The notes under the pieces were generated by a model, which searched no databases, had not been told where the DNA came from, and saw only the letters and a list, made by a program, of their open reading frames with translations. From assembly GCA_965242895.1 (NCBI GenBank), contig OZ251507.1, positions 1,178,001 to 1,242,000 on the forward strand: a stretch of DNA of 64,000 nt, read 5' to 3'. This DNA comes from CATQHL01 sp965242895. Lineage in GTDB: Bacteria; Actinomycetota; Acidimicrobiia; Acidimicrobiales; CATQHL01. Numbering within the stretch: position 1 is the first letter of the stretch; each line of letters starts with the position of its first letter. Position numbers and translations under genes: made by a program. This document shows positions 51,079 to 59,931 of the stretch, piece by piece.

Positions 51079-52086
51079 TCAATAAGTGGATGATCGGGCG
51101 GATGGCTTGCCCGCAAGACGCCCCAGACTCAAGGAAAAATCGCCTGCGTCGTCCAGCCATTGTTCCACGACTTCGAACCCTGCCGACTGCAGTTCCGAAC
51201 GAATCTCGGCAAGCCGGAACTTTACGGAGATCTCCGTCCGGATGTCCTCCCCCTCGCTGAAGTGGATTCGGCGGCCCAAGGCAGGAATGAACACTTCCTG
51301 TTCGATGTCGGAACGCAGTCTCATTTCGATCCACTCCGATTTCTCCTCATAAGTCACCACGTGAGTAAAACGCTCAATGGCAAAGTCGGCGCCAAGATGG
51401 CGATTTATCACCTTCAAAACGTTGCGGTTGAACTCTGCGGTTACGCCGGAAGCGTCGTCGTAAGCCGCTAGCAACCTGCCGCTGTCTTTGACGAGGTCGG
51501 CGCCGAGGAGCAGAAGCTCACCCGGGCGCAAAAGGGCAGAAACCTGACTCAGGAAGGACTTTCGATGGTCAGGATGGAAATTCCCAATCGTGCCGCCTAG
51601 GAGCGCTAGAAGACGGCGACCGGTTGAAGGGAGTTCTCCGAGGTGGAGGTCGAACTCGCCCACGATGCCGTACACATCCAAGCCTCGGTAAGTCTCAGCC
51701 GCTCCAGCGGCCGTGGTGCGCAAGGAAGCCTCGCTCACGTCGAACGGTACGAAACCCCGCAAGTTGCCCTTCGCCCGCATGGCGTCTAACAGCATGCGCG
51801 TCTTGGGAGAAAATCCTGATCCAAGCTCAATGAGAGTGTCCGCCGCAGAGAGATTGGCGATGACCGGCGCCTTGCTCTCCAGTATCTCCCGCTCTCGCCT
51901 GTGCAGGTAGTACTCGGGCAATTCCGTGATCTGATTGAAAAGCTTGGAGCCTGCATCGTCGTAAAACCACTTTGGGGGGAGTTCCTTGGGCAGCGACGAA
52001 AATCCGGCGTCAACGTCGGAAAGGAGCGACTGTTCGCGCTGGTCTTCGTCTATACAGACGCGGATTTTTGGGGGAGGCAGAAGCAT
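51079..52086 (-). CDS. egtD: L-histidine N-alpha-methyltransferase EgtD
   Basis: 335 residues, the family length. Typical N-terminal segment LPPKWFYDDAGSKLFNQITELPEYYLHRRE, SAM site LIELGSGFSPKTRMLLDA, and GGTIGNFHPDHR, then late EEKSEWIEMRL and HFSEGEDIRTE. It trimethylates histidine to hercynine, the first step of ergothioneine synthesis. The sulfoxide synthase egtB is upstream in the same operon. Confidence 0.96.
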   Translation of the reverse strand: MLLPPPKIRVCIDEDQREQSLLSDVDAGFSSLPKELPPKWFYDDAGSKLFNQITELPEYYLHRREREILESKAPVIANLSAADTLIELGSGFSPKTRMLLDAMRAKGNLRGFVPFDVSEASLRTTAAGAAETYRGLDVYGIVGEFDLHLGELPSTGRRLLALLGGTIGNFHPDHRKSFLSQVSALLRPGELLLLGADLVKDSGRLLAAYDDASGVTAEFNRNVLKVINRHLGADFAIERFTHVVTYEEKSEWIEMRLRSDIEQEVFIPALGRRIHFSEGEDIRTEISVKFRLAEIRSELQSAGFEVVEQWLDDAGDFSLSLGRLAGKPSARSSTY

Positions 52087-52172
52087 GGAATTCAGAGGCG
52101 GCGGGTGGAGGGAGGTGTCTAACTCTCAGTTATCGAATGGGAGACCGAACCGACTGCAAGCACTGCGTTCAA

Positions 52173-53543
52173 TCACAAGTTACGGGCAAGCCGAAGGCCG
52201 GAGAAGGCCCATCGAGCAGAGGGCGGAAAAAAGTTCCTATAGGAAATTCTAACGTGATCTGCAGGGGTTACGCAACATCCACCTTTAAGCACCATCTGAT
52301 TGACCATGAACTTGCCGTTGTACTCTCCCAACGCCCCCTGTGCGGGCTCGAAACCTGGATAGGCAGCATAAGCGCTGGAAGTCCATTCCCAAACATCACC
52401 GAGAACCTGCCGCAGGCGGAGCGGACTGCGACCGGATGCGGCTAAGACCGAAAGGGGGCGCGGCTGAAAGACGTTCAGATCAAGCAGATTTGCCTCATCA
52501 GAGGTGGACGAGCAGGCGGCTGCCGACCATTCGAATTCAGTAGGCAGCCGAACACCCGACCAGCGTGCGAAAGCATCCGCTTCGTAGTAGGAGACGTGGC
52601 AGACCGGCTCGGCAGGATCCACCTCCCTCAATCCAGAGAGCGTGAATACTTCCCAGCCGTCTTCTTCGCCCATCCAATAGAGAGGGGCGCGCCAGCTTGA
52701 ATTCTGCACAGCAGACCAACCGTCGGAAAGCCACAGGAGAGGGTTTTGATAACCGCCGTCGGCCATGAACTCCAGCCACTCTCCGCAGGTAACCAATCGG
52801 TCGCTCAACTCATAGGGCTTAAGAAGAACTTCGTGGAGAGGAGTTTCATTGTCGAAAGCAAAGCTGCCGCCGTCGGCTCCCACCTCCACCCTTCCTCCAG
52901 GAAAGCTCACCCATCGGGAAACGCTGCCTCGGGAAACGCTGTCCACCGCGGAACTCACCTTGTCGGCGGGCGGACGCGAGGCAGCTGTTGAGGCAGATGG
53001 GGCAGGTGGGGCAGGCAGATAAGCAGGAAAGGCCGGATTTTGGCTCAGAACATGCTTGATGTCCATCAACAACAGTTCCTGATGCTGCTGCTCGTGCTGA
53101 ATACCCAACTCCGTCAAGGCGGCTGCCTCGGGGGAAAGCCCGCCCTCAAGCAGACACAACATCGAGGAGTCCACTCTGGCGCGGTAATCACCGACTTCTT
53201 CCGCCGAAGGACGGGAGAGCATCCCGCGAGCGGCACGGGGATGCCTCTCCCCAACGGACTCGTAATAGGAATTGAACAGATAGGCCATGAGGGGATCCGT
53301 GTTTGGAAAGCCGTGAGGTTGTTCAGCCAGAACGAATGTCTCAAAGAACCACGTCACGTGCGCCCTATGCCATTTAGTGGGGCTTACGTCCGGCATAGAT
53401 TGGATGCATTGGTCTTCGGGGGAAAGCGGGGCAGCTAGCTCTTCGGTGAGCTGCCTAGAAGCCATGAAACGATCCGAAAGCCCTCCCCTGATTTCGGATC
53501 GAGGTTCTCCTAAGACAGAAGCGGTCGGCGGCGCGGTCGTCAA
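52173..53543 (-). CDS. egtB: Hercynine oxygenase / sulfoxide synthase EgtB
   Basis: 456 residues: an N-terminal DinB-like domain (about 20-165) with iron ligands in KWHRAHVTWFFE and IQHEQQHQELL, then a formylglycine-enzyme-like domain (about 210-456) with LPTEFEWSAAA, GDVWEWTSSAY and ISYRNFFPPSARWAFSGLRLA. It joins hercynine to a cysteine-containing thiol with O2. The Ala/Ser/Pro linker around 175-205 is low complexity. Start TTG 53543 overlaps the dnaJ stop (TTGA). gshA-like egtA, egtC and egtE are not in the window; many bacteria lack egtA/egtC when EgtB accepts cysteine directly. Confidence 0.95.
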   Translation of the reverse strand: MTTAPPTASVLGEPRSEIRGGLSDRFMASRQLTEELAAPLSPEDQCIQSMPDVSPTKWHRAHVTWFFETFVLAEQPHGFPNTDPLMAYLFNSYYESVGERHPRAARGMLSRPSAEEVGDYRARVDSSMLCLLEGGLSPEAAALTELGIQHEQQHQELLLMDIKHVLSQNPAFPAYLPAPPAPSASTAASRPPADKVSSAVDSVSRGSVSRWVSFPGGRVEVGADGGSFAFDNETPLHEVLLKPYELSDRLVTCGEWLEFMADGGYQNPLLWLSDGWSAVQNSSWRAPLYWMGEEDGWEVFTLSGLREVDPAEPVCHVSYYEADAFARWSGVRLPTEFEWSAAACSSTSDEANLLDLNVFQPRPLSVLAASGRSPLRLRQVLGDVWEWTSSAYAAYPGFEPAQGALGEYNGKFMVNQMVLKGGCCVTPADHVRISYRNFFPPSARWAFSGLRLARNL

Positions 53544-54514
53544 GTCGCTCCTAAGTGTTCACGCAAGTTGACACCGTTGCTAGCCGAGGCAAACTCTTCG
53601 AGAGCGCGCTTCTGCGAGGAGGTGAGTTTGGAGGGCACGACGACTTTAACGGTAACAAACAAGTCTCCCTTCTTGCCGTTCAGCCTGAGCCCCCGACCTC
53701 GCACGCGCAAGACCTGACCGGACTGAGTACCTGAGGGGATGCGAAGACTGACCGAGGAACCATTGAAGGTGGGGATCATGACCTTGGCGCCTAAGGCGGC
53801 CTCGGACAAGCTGACAGGGACCTCGAGAGTGAGATCATTCCCATCACGCCCGAAAAGCGGATGCGGACGCACTCTCACGGTCACGTACAAGTCGCCTGCA
53901 GGCCCGCCGGCGGCTGACGGCGAACCCTTTCCTTTCAGGCGTATCTGCTGTCCGTCCGCCACGCCTGGCGGCACCCTGACCTTCATCTGCTTGGCGTCCG
54001 AACCAACCTTGAGCGGCAAAGTCGCTCCCTCGACGGATTCCTCGAAGGTGATGGTCAGACGGGAGTGGAGATCCGAACCCTTCAACGGAAAATCGGCGCA
54101 GCCCGCACCTACGTCGAAAGGCATGTTCTGAGACGCCCTCGCTCCGCCGAAGTGCATGCGTTGAGTATTCCCCCTGAGCAGGTCATCAAACAAGTCTCCT
54201 AGCCCTCCGCCGGCTGAAAACTGAAAAGACCGAGACCCTCCAGGACCTGTCGAGGCGAAGGGCATTCCTTGAGCAGCCATCCTACGCACCTCGTCGTACT
54301 GCTTGCGCTTCTCGGAGTCGCCCAAAACGTCGTAAGCACCGGTGATTTCTTTGAAGCGCTCGGTGGCAGAAGTATCCCCCGAGTTCTTGTCGGGATGGTA
54401 CTTGCGCGCCAGTTTGCGATAGGACTTGGAAATTTCCTCCTCGGAAGCGTCAGAGGAGACTTCCAGAACCTTGTAATAGTCCTTCTGAAACCACTCCTGT
54501 TTGATCTCGTTCAT
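53540..54514 (-). CDS. dnaJ: DnaJ/CbpA-type co-chaperone without zinc finger
   Basis: About 324 residues from ATG 54514. J domain at 11-75 with the HPD motif in YHPDKN; a short Gly/Phe-rich region (FQFSAGGGLGDLFDDLL); then two beta-barrel substrate-binding domains (LTITFEESVEGATLPL, VRVPPGVADGQQIRLKGKG, LEVPVSLSEAALGAKVMIPTF). The four CXXCXGXG zinc motifs of canonical DnaJ are absent, so it is a CbpA/class-B type though encoded in the dnaK operon. It stimulates DnaK ATPase. Confidence 0.93.
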   Translation of the reverse strand: MNEIKQEWFQKDYYKVLEVSSDASEEEISKSYRKLARKYHPDKNSGDTSATERFKEITGAYDVLGDSEKRKQYDEVRRMAAQGMPFASTGPGGSRSFQFSAGGGLGDLFDDLLRGNTQRMHFGGARASQNMPFDVGAGCADFPLKGSDLHSRLTITFEESVEGATLPLKVGSDAKQMKVRVPPGVADGQQIRLKGKGSPSAAGGPAGDLYVTVRVRPHPLFGRDGNDLTLEVPVSLSEAALGAKVMIPTFNGSSVSLRIPSGTQSGQVLRVRGRGLRLNGKKGDLFVTVKVVVPSKLTSSQKRALEEFASASNGVNLREHLGAT

Positions 54515-54544
54515 CCGCAAACCGCTTCACTGCCTATATGCAGC

Positions 54545-55297
54545 TCATCTCTCAACTCGCACCTGAGCATGACGCAGCACCCGCTCTTTCCAGACGTAGC
54601 CGTTGGAGAGCACTTCGGACACCATCTCACGTTCTGCGCCGTCCTTCTCTGCAAAGGAAACAGCCTCATGCCATTCCGGATCGAAATCCTGACCCGCCGG
54701 GGCGATGACCTTCAGACCAACCTTCTCCAGCGGCTTGAGCAAAGCAAGACGCAAAGGCTCAACCACTTCGGGGTGATGGATGAAGGCCGCATCTAGGGCA
54801 TCTAGACCAGGCAGGAGTTGGCGAAGCAGATCAGACTCGCTCTGGGATACCTCCACCTTTAGCCGCTCAAGGTGCCTGCGCTTAGAGTTGCCCAAGTCCG
54901 CGCGCAGGCGCAGTTCTTTGTTCCTGCTCAGCTCTAGTTCATTCCTGCTCAGCTCCAGTTCTTCTTCGAACTTCTTGCAGCGCTCGCAAACCTCGGGCGC
55001 GGCTGGCGCAGAGTCCGGAGCAGAGGCGGCAGTCGGTTGCGGGGGCGGCGAGATGTCCTGAACCTCAGACTTGGCATCTTGGGCGCCTTGGGCGACCGAG
55101 GACTCATCGGCATCTGGTGATGCGGCGGCGGCGGATTCGAGCACGACCTCCTCGGCAGCACCAGAAGACGGGCTGCCGCCTTTCGACAACTCCTCGGAGC
55201 CCTCGGAGCTGAGACGCTCGCCGTCGCCGCCGCGGTCGTCGCTCGATTCGGGCAGTCCAGCCTCATCCTCGGGCGGCGAAACAGCGGCGTCGCCCAT
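54545..55297 (-). CDS. grpE: Nucleotide exchange factor GrpE
   Basis: About 250 residues from ATG 55297, sharing one base with the dnaK stop (TGATG). The first 100 residues are acidic and low complexity; then a coiled coil (about 105-160, including two near-copies of ELSRNELE) and the beta-wing region PVIAPAGQDFDPEWHEAV..GYVWKERVLRHAQVRV, which in this protein begins KVIAPAG. It releases ADP from DnaK. A small tandem duplication in DNA near 54925-54965 creates the ELELSRN repeat. Confidence 0.95.
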   Translation of the reverse strand: MGDAAVSPPEDEAGLPESSDDRGGDGERLSSEGSEELSKGGSPSSGAAEEVVLESAAAASPDADESSVAQGAQDAKSEVQDISPPPQPTAASAPDSAPAAPEVCERCKKFEEELELSRNELELSRNKELRLRADLGNSKRRHLERLKVEVSQSESDLLRQLLPGLDALDAAFIHHPEVVEPLRLALLKPLEKVGLKVIAPAGQDFDPEWHEAVSFAEKDGAEREMVSEVLSNGYVWKERVLRHAQVRVER

Positions 55298-57153
55298 CAC
55301 TTCGAGCCCTCGCGGTCGTCGAACTCGTCTTCGGAATCCACAATCTCGGCGTCGATGATCTCGTCATCCGCACCGGCATCCGAATCGGTGGATTGCGCCT
55401 CTTCAGACGCCGCCGCGGCAGCTGAATACATGTCGGAAACGTAACGCTCCAAAGCCTTCTGCAGGGAGTCCGTCGTGGAGCGAATCGAATCGTTGTCTTC
55501 ATCCTCTAAGGCGCTCTTGACGGCATCTATCGCACTTTTCAGTTCGGAAGTGTCGGAATCGGTTTCGCTGTCCTCTGCCTCTGTGATCAGCTTCTCCGCC
55601 CGATAGACCAGAGCGTCGGCCTCGTTGCGCAGTTCGGCAGACTCACGACGCCGCCGATCCTCTTCGGCATGCGCCTCAGCGTCTTGGACCATTTTTTCAA
55701 TCTCATCTTCGTCGAGAGCCGACTGGCCGGTGATCGTTATGGACTGCTCGTTTCCGGTGGCCTTGTCCTTGGCGGAAACGTGCACGATGCCGTTGGCATC
55801 GATGTCGAACGTGACTTCTATTTGCGGGATCCCCTGGGGGGCAGGGGGAATGTCTACCAACTGAAACTTGCCGAGAGTCTTGTTGTACTGGGCCATCTCG
55901 CGTTCTCCTTGAAGTACATGAATCTCCACCGAAGGCTGATTGTCGGAAGCCGTAGTAAAAACCTCCGAGCGCTTCGTGGGAATGGTCGTGTTGCGTTCAA
56001 TGAGCTTGGTGAGGATGCCGCCCTTGGTTTCGATGCCGAGCGAGAGCGGGGTGACGTCGAGCAACAACACGTCAGTGACTTCGCCTTTCAATACTCCCGC
56101 CTGAACGGCAGCGCCGATGGCCACGACCTCGTCGGGGTTCACACCCTTGTGGGGCTCCTTGCCGGTCAGTTCCGTCACCAGTTCGGTGACGGCGGGCATC
56201 CGGGTCGAACCTCCCACGAGGATTACGTGGTCGATATCGCCCCTCGACAAGCCTGCGTCCTCGAGCGCCCGCCCGAAGGGACGCCGGCAGCGATCCAAGA
56301 GGTCGGAAGCCATGGCCTCGAACGCAGCGCGGGTGAGTTTGTAGTCGAGGTGGATCGGCCCGGCGTCGGTAGCCGTCACAAAAGGCAAGTTGATCTGAGT
56401 CTCCAGCTTTTGCGAGAGTTCTATCTTGGCCTGCTCGGCCACCTCCTTGAGGCGCTGGAGAGCCATGGAGTCTTTGGAAAGGTCGATCCCGTGGTCACCC
56501 TTGAAACTCTCCGTAAGCCAGTTGATGATCTTCTCGTCCCAGTCGTCGCCGCCGAGTTTGGTGTCGCCGCTCGTGGACTTCACCTCGAACACCCCATCGC
56601 CGATTTCCAGCACCGAAACGTCGAACGTTCCGCCGCCTAGGTCGAACACAAGAATCGTCTCGTCGGCCTCCTGTTTGTCAAGGCCGTAAGCAAGGGAAGC
56701 TGCGGTGGGCTCGTTGATGATCCTCAAGATCTCCAGTCCGGCGATCTGACCGGCCTCTTTAGTGGCGGTGCGTTGAGCGTCGTCGAAGTATGCGGGCACG
56801 GTCACGACGGCTTCGGTCACTTCCTCGCCTAGGTAGGTCTCGGCGTCTTTCTTGAGCTTCATGAGCACGCGCGCTGAAATCTCCTGAGGCATGTACTTCT
56901 TGCCTTCCACCTCCAGGATCGATCGGGATTCCCCCATATGACGCTTCACGGATCGAATCGTGCGATCGGCATTGGTAACGGCCTGATTCTTGGCCACTTT
57001 TCCGACGAGCACGTCGCCGCTAGCGGCGAAAGCCACGATCGAAGGCGTCGTGCGATCACCCTCAGCGTTGGCAATCACGACCGGGTCGCCGCCTTCAAGG
57101 GCGCACACGACCGAATTGGTGGTTCCCAAGTCAATTCCTACTGCTTTTCCCAT
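55297..57153 (-). CDS. dnaK: Hsp70 chaperone DnaK
   Basis: 618 residues. The nucleotide-binding domain has GIDLGTTNSVV, VPAYFDDAQR, IINEPTAASLAYG, DLGGGTFDVS and VILVGGSTRMP; the substrate domain has LGIETKGG and the lid follows with an acidic tail. All Hsp70 signatures are intact. No HAIR or CIRCE operator was found upstream. It heads a seven-gene minus-strand operon running to purB. A long frame on the opposite strand across this gene is a well-known type of dnaK shadow. Confidence 0.98.
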   Translation of the reverse strand: MGKAVGIDLGTTNSVVCALEGGDPVVIANAEGDRTTPSIVAFAASGDVLVGKVAKNQAVTNADRTIRSVKRHMGESRSILEVEGKKYMPQEISARVLMKLKKDAETYLGEEVTEAVVTVPAYFDDAQRTATKEAGQIAGLEILRIINEPTAASLAYGLDKQEADETILVFDLGGGTFDVSVLEIGDGVFEVKSTSGDTKLGGDDWDEKIINWLTESFKGDHGIDLSKDSMALQRLKEVAEQAKIELSQKLETQINLPFVTATDAGPIHLDYKLTRAAFEAMASDLLDRCRRPFGRALEDAGLSRGDIDHVILVGGSTRMPAVTELVTELTGKEPHKGVNPDEVVAIGAAVQAGVLKGEVTDVLLLDVTPLSLGIETKGGILTKLIERNTTIPTKRSEVFTTASDNQPSVEIHVLQGEREMAQYNKTLGKFQLVDIPPAPQGIPQIEVTFDIDANGIVHVSAKDKATGNEQSITITGQSALDEDEIEKMVQDAEAHAEEDRRRRESAELRNEADALVYRAEKLITEAEDSETDSDTSELKSAIDAVKSALEDEDNDSIRSTTDSLQKALERYVSDMYSAAAAASEEAQSTDSDAGADDEIIDAEIVDSEDEFDDREGSK

Positions 57154-57525
57154 TATCTGTTTTCTCCCATCTTCTGATTCTGCGGACGCTCAATTTCGCA
57201 TTCTGGTTCAGCGTGAGGCGAAGTCTTTCGTCGATCCCGCATTCAGGCTATGCATGCGTATTCCATATAACGCCAAACAAGTCATAATGCTTCCCCTGCG
57301 GCAGACGCAGTCTGCGAAGGTTCAGCCAAGAGATTGAAGAGCGGAGCAGGGAGAGCGGAAAGCCAAACAGAAGGCCGAGCGCATAGCCGGGGGCAGAGAA
57401 CGCATAGCCGAGCCGCAAGCGGCGCAAGCGACACAAAGATTAGGGCAGATAAGGCGCAAAGAATTAAGGAGCAAGAGGCGCAAGCAGCAGCAACTATTTT
57501 AGGCGTCGGGCAGAACGGGAGAACA
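57154..57525. other. 372-base divergent gap between dnaK and gpmA
   Basis: Control region for both genes. I see no HAIR-type (CTTGAGT-N7-ACTCAAG) or CIRCE-type inverted repeat. The gpmA-proximal part is purine-rich with repeated AGCGCATAGCC/ACGCATAGCC phrases near 57377 and 57402. A frame here is open in the gpmA direction but has no family similarity. Confidence 0.5.
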
Positions 57526-58230
57526 ATGGAAACCACTCTGATACTCCTCAGACACGGCCAGAGCACCTGGAATCTGGAAAACCGCTTCACCGGGTGGTGG
57601 GACGCGCCGCTCACCGAAGAGGGAAAAGCCGAAGCAGCGGCGGCAGGGCGCGCAATACACGAATGCGGTCTGCCCATTGCGGCCGCACACACTTCCGTCC
57701 TCACCAGAGCCATAGACACGTGCCACGCAGCTCTAGCAGAAACAGATCGGAACTGGATACCGCTGCGGAAACACTGGCGGCTCAACGAACGGCACTACGG
57801 CGACCTGACCGGCAAGAACAAAGCTGAAACCGCCGAACGCTACGGCGACGAACAGGTACACCTCTGGAGAAGGAGTTACGAGACTGCACCGCCGCCCGTT
57901 TTGTCTACGAATCCCTGGAATCCCAACGCAGATCCCCGATTTGCGGACATTGCTCCGCAAGCCGTGCCTTTAGGCGAATCTCTCCGCGACGTGCTCGGGC
58001 GGCTTCTTCCCTACTGGTACGACCGCCTCGTTCCGGACTTGAAGCGCTTCGGCTGCGTGCTCATCGCCGCTCACGGCAACAGCCTGAGGGCTCTCGTTAA
58101 ACACCTCGATGACGTAGCCGACGAAGACATAAGCGGCGTTGAGATCCCGACCGGCAGACCGATTCTGTACACGATCGACGACGATCTGCTGCCGACTGCG
58201 AAACTGCCGCTCACCGAACGCTTTCTCTGA
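57526..58230 (+). CDS. gpmA: 2,3-bisphosphoglycerate-dependent phosphoglycerate mutase
   Basis: 234 residues from ATG 57526 with GGGAG upstream; the longer frame adds 64 unlike codons. Catalytic LILLRHGQSTWN, RFTGWWDAPL, ERHYGDLTG and AAHGNSLRALVKHL match cofactor-dependent mutases. It interconverts 3- and 2-phosphoglycerate in glycolysis. It stands alone, convergent with the ammonium transporter, from which a perfect inverted repeat separates it. Confidence 0.96.
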   Translation: METTLILLRHGQSTWNLENRFTGWWDAPLTEEGKAEAAAAGRAIHECGLPIAAAHTSVLTRAIDTCHAALAETDRNWIPLRKHWRLNERHYGDLTGKNKAETAERYGDEQVHLWRRSYETAPPPVLSTNPWNPNADPRFADIAPQAVPLGESLRDVLGRLLPYWYDRLVPDLKRFGCVLIAAHGNSLRALVKHLDDVADEDISGVEIPTGRPILYTIDDDLLPTAKLPLTERFL

Positions 58231-58263
58231 GGGCTAGCGGCTCTCCTTAAGCCGCTAGCCCTC
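58229..58263. terminator. Bidirectional hairpin between gpmA and amt
   Basis: GAGGGCTAGCGGCT (58229-58242) pairs perfectly with 58250-58263 across a seven-base loop. No T-run follows on either strand, so it may act as a transcript-end stabiliser or a non-canonical terminator for two convergent genes. The stem overlaps the gpmA stop codon. Confidence 0.7.
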
Positions 58264-58304
58264 AAATAAGCGAAGAAACGAGCCTCCCCTCGAGAGGAGT
58301 TCAC

Positions 58305-59690
58305 CTACTCGATGCGGTCGGTAGCCCTAGCGCGGCCAGGAAACGGGTCTTCGCCGTAAGCGCTGACCCCGTGCTCGAGCAGATCCAGCCCTTCCGTCTC
58401 CACCTTCGGCGAAACCCGCAAAAGGTCGAGCTTGCGGAGCAGGAAAAAGAGCGCTCCCATAGTGGCAAGCGTCCAGACCATGACTATGAGAATGAAGATC
58501 AGCTGCACCAAGAGTTGGCCTCCGCCGCCGCCGTAGAACAATCCTGCGTTTTCCCGCCCCAAGAAAGCGTCGTCGTAGCGGGCAAACAGGCCGATGGCAA
58601 GCGTCCCCCAAATTCCGCAAGCGCCATGCACAGAAATAGCCCCGACCGGATCGTCGATGCCGCGGCGTGCCACGAACCGCTCCGAAGCGGTCAGGAGTAC
58701 GCCAGCCACTGCTCCGGTCACTAATGCGCCAAGCACGTTCATGGTGGCGCAACCCGCCGTAATGGACACTAGCCCAGCCAGGGCTCCATTGGCTGACGTG
58801 GTCAAGCTGGGCTTGCCTGTCCTAACCCATGTCATACCGCCCGCAGCCAGCGTCGAGGCAGCAGCGGCGATCGCCGTGTTCATGCCGACCAGCATCACCA
58901 CGCCGTTAGCGGCCAACGCGGAGCCCGCGTTGAACCCGAACCAGCCCAGCCAGAGTATAAAAACACCCAGAACCACCTGCGGAATCGAGTGCCCAGGTAT
59001 GCCCCTCTTGGATGACCATCCAAGCCTGGGGCCCAAGAAGTAAGCACCCATGAGCGCCGCGAAGGCGCCCGTCGAATGAACCACCGTGGATCCAGCAAAA
59101 TCGCTGTATCTAGCGCCGTAAATCTCCATGTCGGCGATAAATCCCCCTCCCCATGTCCAGTGCACGACCGTGGGGTATACAAGGGCGGTCATTACCAAAC
59201 TGACTATTAGGTAGGTGCTGAAGCGAGTGCGCTCAGCCATAGCTCCGGAGACGATCGTGGCGGCCGTGGCCGCAAACACCGCCTGGAATAAGAAGAACGT
59301 CGCAGAACTCAGATTCCCAACTCCGCTCGAACCTGCTTCAAAGAGGGCGCTTCCGCTCAGGAAAAAGCCCTCAGTCCCCCAGAAAGCGCCAGAACCGCCG
59401 AAAGCCAGCGCATACCCGACGGCCAAGAACGCCAGGATGCCTACGGAAGCATCGGCCAAATTCTTGGCCATGATATTGATGACGTTCTTGGCGCGGGTCA
59501 TCCCCGACTCCACCAAAGCAAAGCCGGCCTGCATAAAAAACACCAAAACAGCCGCTATGAACACCCAGAGGTTGTCCACCACGGCTTGCACAGCATCGGC
59601 CGCTGCTGAACTCTGGGCAGAGATCGGCAAGGCAGCAAAAACCACGCAAGCCACGGACGCGCCGACGCCGAAAATTACTTTTCTCTTCAC
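58305..59690 (-). CDS. amt: Ammonium transporter
   Basis: 461 residues: signal peptide (about 1-26) then eleven helices. Pore histidines lie in GSTVVHSTGAFAAL and ISVHGACGIWGTLA; FMQAGFALVESG and GGFIADMEIYGARYSDFAG are family motifs. It conducts ammonium across the inner membrane. The usual partner glnK is not adjacent. A charged C-terminal tail of about 40 residues is present. The 241-base gap to the divergent Fe-S gene contains the short palindrome CACTC-TT-GAGTG near 59923. Confidence 0.95.
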   Translation of the reverse strand: MKRKVIFGVGASVACVVFAALPISAQSSAAADAVQAVVDNLWVFIAAVLVFFMQAGFALVESGMTRAKNVINIMAKNLADASVGILAFLAVGYALAFGGSGAFWGTEGFFLSGSALFEAGSSGVGNLSSATFFLFQAVFAATAATIVSGAMAERTRFSTYLIVSLVMTALVYPTVVHWTWGGGFIADMEIYGARYSDFAGSTVVHSTGAFAALMGAYFLGPRLGWSSKRGIPGHSIPQVVLGVFILWLGWFGFNAGSALAANGVVMLVGMNTAIAAAASTLAAGGMTWVRTGKPSLTTSANGALAGLVSITAGCATMNVLGALVTGAVAGVLLTASERFVARRGIDDPVGAISVHGACGIWGTLAIGLFARYDDAFLGRENAGLFYGGGGGQLLVQLIFILIVMVWTLATMGALFFLLRKLDLLRVSPKVETEGLDLLEHGVSAYGEDPFPGRARATDRIE

Positions 59691-59931
59691 GAATTCCCTT
59701 TCTCTTTATGAACCCCTTTCCCTTCTGCTAACACCCGCAACCTTCGTCTCCACAGGACGAAGAGTCGGAGCGGCGAAAATTGTAACAACAGCCCGGCGTT
59801 TCAGGCTGTCAATGTCGCCCTCGCTAGGCAACCGGCTGTCGCTAGAACGACTGAACCGAAAAACTGCACATAGGAACTCTTTAAAAGGCTCATAGCGACT
59901 TGAAAGCTCTAACCACAGCATCCACTCTTGA

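Noticed and set aside
55669..56640. Long plus-strand frame opposite dnaK
   Set aside because: Opposite-strand frames in dnaK arise from its codon pattern and have a history of mistaken annotation; no ribosome site or family similarity was seen.
57154..57300. HspR (HAIR) or CIRCE operator before dnaK
   Set aside because: No sequence close to either inverted repeat was found in the gap.
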